This document shows, piece after piece, positions 11,149 through 19,357 of a stretch of 19,357 nucleotides of DNA. The DNA lies in contig CAJVPJ010000668.1 of the NCBI GenBank assembly GCA_910592205.1, forward strand, positions 1 to 19,357, read 5' to 3'. The notes beneath the pieces were generated by a model that was not told the DNA's origin, did not search any database, and saw only the letters and a program-made list of their open reading frames with translations. A program made the position numbers and the translations under genes. The first letter of the stretch is position 1. Each line of letters opens with the position of its first letter. Origin of the DNA: Paraglomus occultum (Eukaryota > Glomeromycota > Glomeromycetes > Paraglomerales > Paraglomeraceae).

Positions 11149-11363
11149 ATTGTGGCGGATTAAAACGAAATTTTGGGGTCTTTTGGGGTTCCTTTTAATG
11201 CCTTGAAACCCACATATACTCTTTTACTAACAAATGGTATCCTAAATCCTAACCCAAATTCCCAAAAAAAGGCTAAAAATTATCTCCAAAAAAATTTTAT
11301 AATTTTCATACTAAAATAGAAAAAATTTCGTTTTAATCCGATTTCGTTTTAATTTGTCACAAT
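11149..11363. mobile_element. MITE-like inverted-repeat element, about 215 bp
   Basis: The left arm from 11149 (ATTGTGGCGGATTAAAACG...) and the reverse complement of the right arm ending at 11363 (ATTGTGACAAATTAAAACG...) match over roughly 25 bases with a few differences. The right arm carries the ATTAAAACGAAAT motif twice, the left arm once. The interior is AT-rich with G/C runs and has no coding capacity. Size, terminal inverted repeats and lack of a gene fit a non-autonomous DNA transposon. The flanks are AT-rich, so I cannot define a target-site duplication. Confidence 0.6.
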
Positions 11364-11498
11364 AATTAATTAAAGTCTTTCTGTTTCAAAATTATTGTAA
11401 ATGAGAAAAGAAAATAACATTGTGTCGATAATTTTCTGTAACAAATAACATTATGTAAATCACGTGAATCACGTGAATATTAGGGGACTCGCAAATAA

Positions 11499-11596
11499 GG
11501 AGGTTGCATTTATTCACTGAGCCCCAAGCTGCCAAATGTTGCATCAGAGAGGATTTGCACTTATGGAGGTTGCATTATGGAAGAGGTTTTACTGTA
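11499..11596. mobile_element. Relic of a pogo/Tigger-like transposon end
   Basis: Read on the minus strand, the sequence begins TACAGTAAAACCTCTTCC at 11596. This is the style of terminus seen in pogo/Fot1-type (Tc1/mariner superfamily) elements, which insert at TA and start CAGT-A-AACCTC. Inside it the 12-mer GGAGGTTGCATT occurs twice in direct orientation (11499-11510 and 11565-11576), like transposase-binding subterminal repeats. The element body would lie to the left. I find no matching second end with confidence and no transposase, so this is a fragment. Confidence 0.45.
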
Positions 11597-12066
11597 TTGG
11601 ACACTTTTTAGACCTTTTCATAATGTAACTATTCAATGTGCAGAAATTCGCAGTGTATGATGAGCAAACGAACAAAATCAAATCACAGCAATCTACCGCA
11701 AACTGGAACGCTAAATGCAAACTATGGATGAACCAAGCGTACGTACGATACGTACTTGGAATAAAATTACATAAAAAAAGAAATAGAAGAGATGAACGAG
11801 GACAGCAACGCAATCAATATCGTTGAAACGCTAGTAATCTGTCAACTTCCACAATAACGCTACGAAAAATGCTTATAATTACAAGCGAAGCCAATAAATA
11901 CTCCGAAAAAGAATTCGTTTGCTAATGGCAGTCTGTAATGGTCGGCTTAATAATGCGGGAGTCCCAATTTAATCGACAAAGTTGAGATCCATAAAAAACC
12001 GTCAGCGGCGAACAAAATTTACTCGCCAGAAATCGAAGTTGTGGAACGATCTGAAACGATTATGCG
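11597..12066. other. Stretch without a supported gene
   Basis: Overlapping short open frames on both strands (about 11589-11826) have no recognisable motif. The region lies between a transposon end and a broken coding relic and is probably decayed element DNA. Confidence 0.35.
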
Positions 12067-12293
12067 ATGAAAGAATTGGATCCAAAATTTTCATTTAACA
12101 AAATGACGCTTGAAATTCATAAGTTGTTCGACGAACAAAAGGCCAAGACAAAAAAAAATATTAAACTTGGCTCAACAAAATGCTTATCAAACCTGACAGA
12201 AGAATTATTGAAATGGCTCTGCCCCAAATTGTTTCAGCTGATGATGTCAATGGGCTTGAGAGCGAAGAAGATGAAATAGCTGAAGTATGCTAA
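12067..12293 (+). pseudogene. Frameshifted coding relic, unidentified
   Basis: The frame opening at the ATG at 12067 reads coding-like for about 40 codons (KELDPKFSF... then a Lys-rich stretch). The more protein-like continuation then lies in another frame, which runs MALPQIVSADDVNG and an acidic Glu/Asp-rich end to a TAA at 12291-12293. The frame shift near 12150-12200 suggests a broken gene end, possibly from a mobile element next to the pogo-like terminus. I do not recognise the family. Confidence 0.3.
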
Positions 12294-12495
12294 TAATACT
12301 GTATATATTATTAATATTTAGTACAATTTTAGTCTATAGTAACTTTGTTAAAAGGTAACGTTGGTGCTTTAGCGAGCACTTTGTTGTGAATAAAAGTTCC
12401 TCGCGCACTGTGCAACGGACGATCACGTTTGTTACATAAAACCCGTGATCAGTTTTTGCCCCTCTGTTAATATTAACATCTTTAAAAGTCGGGGG

Positions 12496-13371
12496 ATGCT
12501 CAATCAACTTCCAACGGAAATCATTTCACACATATTTCTCCACCTATTAAACTCGTCTATTCCCACGCTCAATGCATGTCTGCTAGTATGTAAAACGCTC
12601 TGCCATCATGCGATACCAATACTTTGGAAGTCACCATTCGACTACGTTGTATCTGACTTGATACAGATAACCAGAAGAGCAAACTGTCTAATACCAATAT
12701 ATTTATCATCTTTATCGTCACAAGACAAACTATTAATCAAACAGCTTGGGTTCGAGTTTGAAGACAATTCACCTCATCTATTTAATTATGCTTCGTATTT
12801 GGACGAATTGCATTACCTGGCGATATCGCGAACTATGCAAACATATTTTCTGGGGACAATGTTTAGGCATATCAGAAATGTCGAAGACATCTTAATACAA
12901 CATCTTTTGAAGAATAGCGTACAACTTTATTCGCTACAATATAGTATTTGTGCTGGCCCTGTTCCTTGTTATTTTCACGTTAGTCATCATTTAGATCTTC
13001 TCGCCAGGCACACCTCAATTCGTATCCTGAAATTTGAATATACTTGCCTCTCCGTTACCGAGGCAAATGCACATTCCAATGTTATATCTAGCATTATCAA
13101 ATCACAACGCCCTGGATTAAAATCATTCAAGTTAAAGGCCGATTATCATAAAGCTGGAAGAATCGCCGAGGCATTGGAGACACAAATCGGAAAGTTGGAA
13201 ACTGTTGTCTTTGTCAGTTGCGATTTTGTGGATTTCGGATTGAGAGAATGGATGGCAAAAATGGCTAAAGCTGGAGTGCAACTACACGTTAGAGACTGTA
13301 GGCTAGCCGACCCGTCAACTAGAGAAGAACCGACAGATAATTTCGTGTTGCTTGAATATTTGCAAATGTAG
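12496..13371 (+). CDS. F-box protein A, 291 aa
   Basis: A single-exon gene. I start it at the ATG at 12496 because the F-box begins at once (LPTEIISHIFLHLL, residues 5-18) and ends with the typical LLVCKTLCHHAIPILWKSPF (29-48). The frame is open upstream of this, but only from a non-ATG codon. The F-box should bind Skp1 and make the protein a substrate receptor of an SCF (Skp1-Cullin1-Rbx1) ubiquitin ligase. The rest (50-291) holds LIPIYL (65-70) and LFNYASYL (95-102), hallmarks of the expanded Glomeromycotina F-box family, then weak leucine-rich-repeat-like segments such as IRILKFEY, LKSFKLKAD and LETVVFVSCDF, the likely substrate-binding part. The substrate is unknown. It is paralogous to the F-box gene at 14795-15670, with equal length and motifs in register. 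Confidence 0.85.
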   Translation: MLNQLPTEIISHIFLHLLNSSIPTLNACLLVCKTLCHHAIPILWKSPFDYVVSDLIQITRRANCLIPIYLSSLSSQDKLLIKQLGFEFEDNSPHLFNYASYLDELHYLAISRTMQTYFLGTMFRHIRNVEDILIQHLLKNSVQLYSLQYSICAGPVPCYFHVSHHLDLLARHTSIRILKFEYTCLSVTEANAHSNVISSIIKSQRPGLKSFKLKADYHKAGRIAEALETQIGKLETVVFVSCDFVDFGLREWMAKMAKAGVQLHVRDCRLADPSTREEPTDNFVLLEYLQM

Positions 13372-13461
13372 GAAGTAATATGGAAACGTCAAATGCTAAA
13401 ATACATAAATCCGTAGGCTTTACCACACAATGTAAAGGGGATGATAAGGGAAATGGATATT

Positions 13462-13467
13462 AATAAA
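13462..13467 (+). terminator. Poly(A) signal of F-box gene A
   Basis: AATAAA lies 91 bases after the F-box A stop and is the first match in its 3' region. The minus-strand gene that ends at 13604 converges on this site, so the two transcripts probably end within a 232-base gap. Confidence 0.45.
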
Positions 13468-13603
13468 GAGAGATAATTCGAATCGGGGTTTACTAAAACT
13501 GCAACTGCAAGGAATGTAATAATATAGCTGATAGATGCAAACGCAAGCGTTAGATCCCCCCCCTCGTAATTATCGATCACATTGCAAGTCTAATTAAAAG
13601 TTC

Positions 13604-14559
13604 TCAACTATCAGGTTTCCCAAGTTTTCCTCGCGTCTCAACAGAACACAAAGTTGATTCTTTGTACCACGAATATACCAATATCGGATCATCAGACGAA
13701 CTACTTGATTCGTCAACTGCCGTTGATGGTGATGATCTTTTTACTCGTCGAGGAGTGGTGTCTTGAGGGAGAGTTGATGGAGAGGCGAGGGTGCTTGTGT
13801 TTGTAATCGAGGGAAGATGAGTTCTGGTACGGGCATGGGCATGAGCAGATGTACGTGGCTGATGTTTTTTGAGGTTACTAATACTTTGGTGTGTTCTTGT
13901 TGGCTTTGAAAAACCATGATTAGGGGTATATCGTTGTTTAATTCTTATAACTTAGTAGTTACAGTAATTACTTACTTTGGTATCGCTAGATACGCTATAT
14001 TCACTGTCGATCTCGCTCTCACTGTTGCGTTTAAGTCTCTTTAATTCTCTTTCCGTTTGTAGTTCTTTCGGTCTCGCCTGTTGCTTTGTCTTTTCTTTGT
14101 TATTATCATCATTAGCATTATTGGCACAATGACTATCCCTGTCGCTATCATCTTTAGCATTTTTCACGACCCTTTTCCCGCCACCACCAATCCGAGTAGC
14201 ATTACGTGGGACCGTCTTGCTACCGGTATTGGTTTTGTCTGCTAATGCTTGACGCGGTTCACGTCGAGATTGTGATGCTGATGATTGATCATTAATGCAA
14301 ACATTGTCTTCTTCGTTAGATGACGGTGAGAGAACGGTGAGAGAACTGTTCCTGTCTTGCAAATAGCGTTGGCAGATTTTTGTAGATACGAGCCAAGGAT
14401 TGTTAGACGGTAGATGTTTTGGCTAATCAAACGTCGAACGTTAAGAAGAAATACACCTTCATTTGTACATGTGACCGGTGCCTTTATATGTCCGGTACGC
14501 GGCTTCCCCACTGTCGCATTTGACCTCTTTTGGTATGTGTATTTGTTTGTAGTTGACAT
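13604..14559 (-). CDS. Disordered basic protein with a destruction-box motif, 260 aa, three exons
   Basis: Exons on the minus strand are 14559-14457, 14355-13976 and 13903-13604 (stop TGA). Intron 1 (101 nt) is GTGTAT...GCAAG with CTAAC; intron 2 (72 nt) is GTAAGT...CAAAG with CTAAT. Phases (1, then 0) match and the joined frame is open throughout, the main support for this model. The protein is Ser/Lys/Arg/Asp/Asn-rich with no visible folded domain or membrane segment. Residues 69-77, RQALADKTN, fit the APC/C destruction box RxxLxxxxN and resemble B-type cyclin D-boxes. Basic clusters at about 132-150 (RELKRLKR) and 213-217 (RRVKR) could be nuclear signals. T211-P-R-R is a full CDK-site consensus. 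An SSSSSDD acidic serine patch occurs at 227-233. Together these suggest a nuclear, cell-cycle-regulated protein. I cannot name a family; securin-like or other APC/C substrates are speculative options. Confidence 0.65.
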
Positions 14560-14794
14560 TTGGTGATACGACTACACGGCCGCTAAACTTCGTAAGAAAA
14601 TTTGTATAATGTAATGCAGGTGCTGACGTGTCATTTTCAGCCGTGTGTTACGATCCATTATGCATCCATCGTAGTACACTCAAAACAACAAAATCAGATG
14701 ATGCACGTCCTACCTTACATCTCGGAGCATTCTCTCGCCAAACGTTCCCTTCTCGTTCGCTACTTTCGTCACAGTCCCATAATAATAAATTGTG
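14560..14794. promoter_or_regulatory. Shared divergent promoter region
   Basis: Only 235 bases separate the start codons of the minus-strand D-box gene (14559) and the plus-strand F-box gene B (14795), so both promoters must fit here. No clear TATA box is visible on either strand. The plus-strand open frame starting at 14602 crosses into F-box B in another frame and is not counted. Confidence 0.5.
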
Positions 14795-15670
14795 ATGACA
14801 CCCACACTTCCGCAAGAGATCTTAACGGAAGTAATGAAACATGTTGGCGAAAATGATTTAATGACACTGCAGAGAAGCATATTGGTTTGCCGACATTGGT
14901 GTCGAGCGATAGTTCCTCTTTTATGGCGGAAGCCATTTCACCATACCCACCGTAATACAGCTGGAAAAAGAAAGCTTATTCCAGTGTATTTGGCTTGCCT
15001 TAAAGAAGAAGAAAAGAAATACCTCACTGCAAATGATTTTCCTATACCCAACTCGAAACCACCCCTATTTAACTATATTACTTATCTTCAATGGCTAAAT
15101 GATTTCTATGTGTTGGACGCTATTTCGACATGGAGTCGTAAAAATCGGAAACGCAGGCTTCTTTCCCAACTACTCGTCAACAAATTTATTACAGAATGTC
15201 CCAAGCTTCGATCTCTGCACATTCATACACTCCAACAGTATCGTGAGTCAGACATTTTGTCCAAGATTACGTTATATCATACTACACTCGAAGTACTGCA
15301 TGTGAAAGAGATAACGCGATTTGTATCCGAGACTGAGAATGATTTGATAGTGGGCTTGGTTAATTTGATAAAATCTCAGCGGGCGCTAAAAGAGGTAGTG
15401 TTGGCCGGCGTGTTGAATGGGATCGATAAGTTGGTGCTGTCATTAAGAGCCAAGCATTCTCGGTCATTGAAAAAGATCAAATTTGAGGATTGTGATTTTA
15501 GAGTCAAGGGAGAAATTTGGGACTTGGTGAGCGGATCTTTTGTTAACTTAGAGCTGTTGAATTTCTATGGATGTTATGGCTTGAATACAAGTACTTTGAA
15601 AATGTGGACTAAAGGCTTGAAGGCGCAAATTCACATCGATTTTTCAACTGTAGAATTGTCTGCAACATAA
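14795..15670 (+). CDS. F-box protein B, 291 aa
   Basis: A single-exon gene. The true ATG is at 14795; a GTG one codon upstream is in frame but would not be used. The F-box occupies residues 5-48, from LPQEILTEVMKHV to ILVCRHWCRAIVPLLWRKPF, followed by LIPVYL (61-66) and LFNYITYL (91-98). The C-terminal part has degenerate leucine-rich segments (LRSLHIHTL, LEVLHVKEI, LKEVVLAGV, LKKIKFEDCDF, LELLNFYGC) clearer than those in F-box A. It is a predicted Skp1-binding substrate receptor of an SCF ubiquitin ligase. Same length and motif order as the protein at 12496-13371, with strong sequence drift outside the motifs, points to an old tandem duplication. Like most Glomeromycotina F-box genes it lacks introns. 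Substrate unknown. Confidence 0.87.
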   Translation: MTPTLPQEILTEVMKHVGENDLMTLQRSILVCRHWCRAIVPLLWRKPFHHTHRNTAGKRKLIPVYLACLKEEEKKYLTANDFPIPNSKPPLFNYITYLQWLNDFYVLDAISTWSRKNRKRRLLSQLLVNKFITECPKLRSLHIHTLQQYRESDILSKITLYHTTLEVLHVKEITRFVSETENDLIVGLVNLIKSQRALKEVVLAGVLNGIDKLVLSLRAKHSRSLKKIKFEDCDFRVKGEIWDLVSGSFVNLELLNFYGCYGLNTSTLKMWTKGLKAQIHIDFSTVELSAT

Positions 15671-16908
15671 AGAGTTTGGCTGTAATATTAATTTAACTAA
15701 TAACGAAAGAAGATTGGGAACCGCCAAAGTATAGTTTATAAACTCAGTAGATCTTGTTCTTTATTCAACTAATGATGTAATTTAATTAATGATGTGAGTC
15801 GTTTATCGCCATCATACGTTTTGTAGATTGGAAGTAAAATATTTGGGTCTTATTGTAAATGAAGTCAAATAAACTCGAAACAGGTTACATAATGTACATG
15901 CAATCAGGAGTATCGTGATAGTTTTATCTAGAATACCGCTACCCTGGTCTGTTGAGAATAGACTTAAAAGAGACCCCTGCCAAGGTATGTTTTATTGTTG
16001 GATGTTTGCTGAACGTTTCATCCATAGTTGCTTTGCTGACTAAGGATGTTTAGTTGCGGAATTAGTAGTATTCAGTTGCCTCTTAATCATATGGCTGCTG
16101 CTAGAAATTAAAAGCTTTTACATATTAGAAATGGTTACTTGCCATTGCAGAATAATCTTAAATGATTATTTATAAGCCGTTCCTTGTTTAATATCAAGTA
16201 TAAGGTTTAACCAACAATGAATCATTTCCTTATCAACAACACTTTGCTACATTGCTATCAACCGAGTGATACCGTTCGAATTATGCTCTAACCGGAAAAG
16301 GTATGGTGGCCGCTTGATATTTGCACATGCTTAACAAAGTTATTCAAGTAAAATTCTTAAAGATCAACTACCGTTTTCAAGTAATCTTTCAAGGAAATTA
16401 GACCGGCCTCATTATTCTATCTCCGAAAAGTTCTGCTTCGCCACAAATATGTGTACAGCTAAATTAAAAATATTCCCACCTTTGTTTATAATAGAGAATT
16501 ACTTAATTTCATTTAACACGCTATTAATTCTGGTCAAGGTGTTTAACTGTGAAAAAATTATTAATATTAAACAAATCTCATTATTCATAATGAATAATTC
16601 AATCGATAACTAGCATAGTAGTATTCCTATTATTTGACACCCGTCAAATACTTTTAACGCGGGATCATGGAAAGCATTATATGCCTCTACACAAATGAAT
16701 GACGTTATTGATTGCGACAGGGTCCAAAAATCCCGCATTGCCGGGTATACGACGTTATTATTCAGGGCTGCTGACTTTGCATGACGAAATTTATCGTATC
16801 ACGGCCATGTACAACATTCTTTGCCTAGCAATTTTACCGGGCGAGTTTATGCTATTTTTGGAATAGTTGCTGCGAACATATCGCCAAGGCCAAGACAGGT
16901 GCTGCAAA
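15671..16908. other. Gene-free stretch between F-box B and WASP
   Basis: AT-rich spacer of about 1.2 kb. It contains the likely poly(A) signal of F-box B and the upstream region of the WASP gene. No open frame, RNA gene or long repeat that I can support. Confidence 0.5.
15868..15873 (+). terminator. Poly(A) signal of F-box gene B
   Basis: AATAAA sits 198 bases downstream of the stop. It would give a 3' leader of about 200 bases. Consensus match only. Confidence 0.35.
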
Positions 16909-16915
16909 TATAAAG
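16909..16915 (+). promoter_or_regulatory. Candidate TATA box of the WASP gene
   Basis: TATAAAG lies 47 bases before the WASP start codon, so it would give a leader of only about 15-20 bases. A chance match is quite possible in AT-rich DNA. Confidence 0.3.
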
Positions 16916-16961
16916 AACGCAGTAGATCTTTCGCTGTTGAGTTTTGTCAACAACTATCAAG

Positions 16962-19298
16962 ATGCCGTCAGCCACTCTCGCAAATTCCGACGACAAAGTC
17001 AATATCAAGAAGGCTGTCCCCCTCTCATCTAACGTATGTATATGACAAATTCTGTATAATCTAAACCATATAATTGAAAATGCTCTCATTCCAAACAGAA
17101 AATCCTCAATGCAACTGTTGCAAGATTATACGTCGCTCATCCGGACCCAAACACTTGGACTTATACAAACCTCATGGGTGCTATAGTCTTTGCCTTTGAC
17201 CTCGGAAAGAAGTCGTTTTTCTTCAGACTCGTTGACTTAACAGCGGTACGTTCTTGAGAAAGATGGGAATGATAATTTTGTTCATGTACATTAACCAGGC
17301 CTTTTAATCTTTTGTAGAATCGTGGAGTTATATGGGAACAAGAATTATACACGGATTTCGTTTACAATCAAGAACGCCCTTTCTTTCATACTTTTTCGAC
17401 CGATGTAAGTGTTTTCTTTTGATACTAGCATTTCTACATTGCTTAGCTTCTTTGATATTAAGCCATGTTAAACCGCATCGATTAGAAATATCTGGCTGCA
17501 TTTTCTTTTGCCGATGAAAATGAGGCTGCTGTATTTTATAAGAAAGTCATGAATCGAGAAAAAATCATCAAAGGTATGCGTAAGGATCTTTGAGTTAAGG
17601 CATGCGGTTAAATTTATTAATCGATCGCTTTACATTACTAGCCAAAACACAAAAGCAAGGTAATGCTGGTATTTTTGGCGGAGGAAAGAAAACCAAGAAG
17701 GGTAAAAAGCGTGGAAAAATCGATAAAGCAGCGATTGGTGCACCGACAGATTTCAGGTAATGACTGATTGTTGTGAGCGTTCTTCACTAGTTGCAAAATA
17801 TTAACTCCGTTGCTATTGTTCAAATGAAGACATCTCGGACATATTGGCTGGAGTGCTGAATCTGGTTTCGATGTTCGTATCAATACACATTCGATTGTTT
17901 AAAAGAGTCGTAAACGTTCTAAATTATATATTACATTTCAGGTTCAGAACATTGATCCTTCGTGGAAAGATTTATTCGATAAACTTGCTCAGCTAGGAGT
18001 TAGCCAGGTATGTTTTATATACATGTTTACACGACATTGTATCCAATTGCTTACCTAAACTTATTCGCTCTCAGGAACTTATTGCCAAGAACACTGGCTT
18101 CATTAAAGATCTTGTCGAGAAAAACGGCGGCATGCCAAAGACCGGCATGCCAAAGACCCCATCTGCTCGACCAAAAAAGGCTGCATCATCGGCACCGGTG
18201 AAGGCTAAGACTCCACCTCCACCGCCTGCTCGCAAGAAACCTCCACCTCCGCCGCCTTCTCGGACCAAGGCGAAGACTCCTCCTTCACCCCCAGCTCGAA
18301 GATCTGTAGTAGCTCCAGTGACATCATCGGACAACTCTGATAGTGAACATACTGTAAAAGTTGCAGTACCAACGCCGCCTCCGCCACCTCCGCTGCCTGC
18401 GAGTCGGAATGTATCACCATCGGTAAATCGTAATATATTACCTCCACCACCTCCTGTCAAAGTACAAGCGGCCCCCCCGCCGCCTCCGCCTCCTCCATCG
18501 ATAGTCCGCCCCTCTCCATCTGTTAGTGCTCCCCCACCACCACCCTCAGCACATCCAGCACCACCGCCGCCACCGCCAGCACCTCCAGCGGTTCGTCCAT
18601 CAACAACTTCTAGTGTTCCCCCGCCGCCACCACTTCCTCCGGCGCGCACAACAGCTGCTCCTCCACCGCCGCCACCACCACTTCCACCGGCACGTACACA
18701 ACCAGTTAGTAATAGTGCTCCGCCGCCTCCGGCCCCGCCGCCTCCACCAGTAGTTGGCAATGCTCCTCCGCCTCCGCCTCCTCCACCGCCAGTTGGTAGT
18801 AATCCACCCCCGCCTCCGCCTCCTCCCGCAATGTCTTCTGCTGCTCCACGTGGAATACCACCCTCTCAAGACGGTCGTGCAAATCTTTTGGCAGCTATTA
18901 GACAGACCGGTGGAACTGCCGGAGCTGGATTGCGTTCGGTATGCATCGATGAAAACTATTTGAGGCATACAATTTTCCATATTATTTCTTGTACTTACTA
19001 CTTATGTTATTTCCAATACAAGGTCGGTGAGCCTAGGTCTGCTCCAGTTACGTACGATGAACCAGAGCCAAGTAGCCCCGGTGAAGATAGCAACGATCTA
19101 GCCAAAATTATCGCGAATGCACTTATTAGTCGTTCCTCTGCTATTCAACACGATTCGGGTAATATATTTATTACGTGGATTGAGAACTTAATTTTGGTTC
19201 GCTAACAGCACATATATGGCTAATATTCTTTTTTTTTTTTCCCTTTGTTAGACGAGGATGACGATGACGATGACGATGAGTGGGATGATGACGAGTAG
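16962..19298 (+). CDS. LAS17: WASP/Las17 actin-nucleation-promoting factor, 554 aa, ten exons
   Basis: Exons: 16962-17033, 17099-17245, 17318-17404, 17486-17573, 17642-17756, 17830-17872, 17942-18007, 18075-18938, 19023-19158, 19252-19298. All join in frame (1665 nt with stop) and all introns are GT-AG, 65-93 nt. Domains: WH1 at about 10-132 (TWTYTNLMGAIVFAFDLGKK, then YKKVMNREKI), which binds verprolin/WIP; a basic patch KKTKKGKKRGK at 147-157 for phosphoinositides; an intact CRIB at 163-176 (IGAPTDFRHLGHIG, both His present) for Cdc42/Rac; polyproline at about 237-460 for SH3 proteins and profilin; WH2 at 473-495 (GRANLLAAIRQ...LRSV), which binds actin; a central helix (DLAKIIANAL); and an acidic tail with the Arp2/3-contacting Trp (DEWDDDE). 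It should drive branched actin at endocytic sites. The donor of intron 6 (GTTCGT) is weak but the only phase-consistent choice. Confidence 0.93.
18209..18830. repeat. Polyproline-coding trinucleotide-rich tract
   Basis: Long runs of CCN codons inside WASP exon 8 make this the most GC-rich part of the window. Such tracts expand and contract easily. The minus-strand Gly-rich open frame across it (18071-18760) is the complement of the proline codons. Confidence 0.85.
18939..19022 (+). other. LAS17: WASP intron 8: 84 nt, in frame and stop-free
   Basis: Starts GTATGC and ends TACAAG. It is a multiple of three with no in-frame stop, so retention would insert 28 hydrophobic/Cys-containing residues between S494 and V495, inside the LRSV end of the WH2 domain. 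The family motif continues across the junction only when the intron is removed, so splicing is the expected state. Confidence 0.8.
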
Positions 19299-19357
19299 GA
19301 TAGTGATAATGAACTATGTATAGATATAGTCATCATTAATATTTTAGTCCTATTTAG

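Noticed and set aside
11461-11478. Tandem CACGTGAAT units as possible E-box regulatory sites
   Set aside because: No gene start nearby; better explained as part of the transposon-derived sequence.
13389-13580. Minus-strand hydrophobic open frame
   Set aside because: No ATG, lies in the short convergent 3' gap, contains a G-run, no family motif.
14242-14559. Minus-strand 105-codon frame as a separate protein
   Set aside because: Only its first 34 codons are used; the rest runs through intron 1 of the D-box gene and then overlaps exon 2 in the wrong frame.
16261-16300. CCGTTCGAATTA resembling a tRNA T-loop
   Set aside because: No acceptor stem or anticodon arm can be drawn around it.
18071-18760. 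229-codon Gly-rich open frame on the minus strand
   Set aside because: It is the complement of the proline codons of WASP exon 8; CCN runs always give GGN runs on the other strand.
18600-18980. Trp/Arg-rich minus-strand open frame and His/Arg-rich plus-strand frames over the same tract
   Set aside because: Shifted-frame readings of the CCN repeats; no start context or splice support.

Overview
The window looks like nuclear DNA of an early-diverging fungus, most likely an arbuscular-mycorrhizal-type (Glomeromycotina-like) Mucoromycota member. The reasons are: AT-rich, gene-sparse DNA; introns of about 60-100 nt with GT/AG ends; two intact single-exon F-box genes of the kind massively expanded in Glomeromycotina; a decayed gene resembling the Crinkler-type P-loop NTPases amplified in those fungi; and a WASP homologue that keeps a CRIB motif, which budding-yeast Las17 lacks. 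The organism is inferred from gene content, not proven.

Layout. (1) 1-4.2 kb: mostly empty, with one minus-strand NTF2/SnoaL-like gene (1299-1880). (2) 4.16-5.57 kb: a single-exon seven-transmembrane receptor-like gene with a good TATA box and a pyrimidine-rich leader. (3) 5.6-12.3 kb: a gene desert and element graveyard. It holds a possible broken two-exon gene fragment (7449-7783), a palindromic repeat cluster, a multiply broken Crinkler-like NTPase pseudogene on the minus strand (about 8613-10015), a CTTT microsatellite, a MITE-like inverted-repeat element (11149-11363), a pogo-like transposon end (to 11596) and a frameshifted coding relic. (4) 12.4-15.7 kb: a compact three-gene cluster. 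Two paralogous F-box genes on the plus strand (12496-13371 and 14795-15670, both 291 aa) flank a minus-strand, three-exon gene for a disordered, basic 260-aa protein that carries a cyclin-type destruction-box motif. (5) 16.96-19.30 kb: a complete ten-exon WASP/Las17 gene with WH1, basic, CRIB, polyproline, WH2, central helix and acidic-Trp tail.

The genes do not form an operon or an obvious pathway. The F-box proteins should act as substrate receptors of SCF ubiquitin ligases. The D-box protein between them could be an APC/C substrate. The WASP gene would drive Arp2/3 actin branching downstream of Cdc42/Rac-type GTPases, and the 7TM protein would sense an unknown ligand. No RNA genes or CRISPR arrays were seen. 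All exon models are read by eye from splice signals, reading-frame phase and family motifs.
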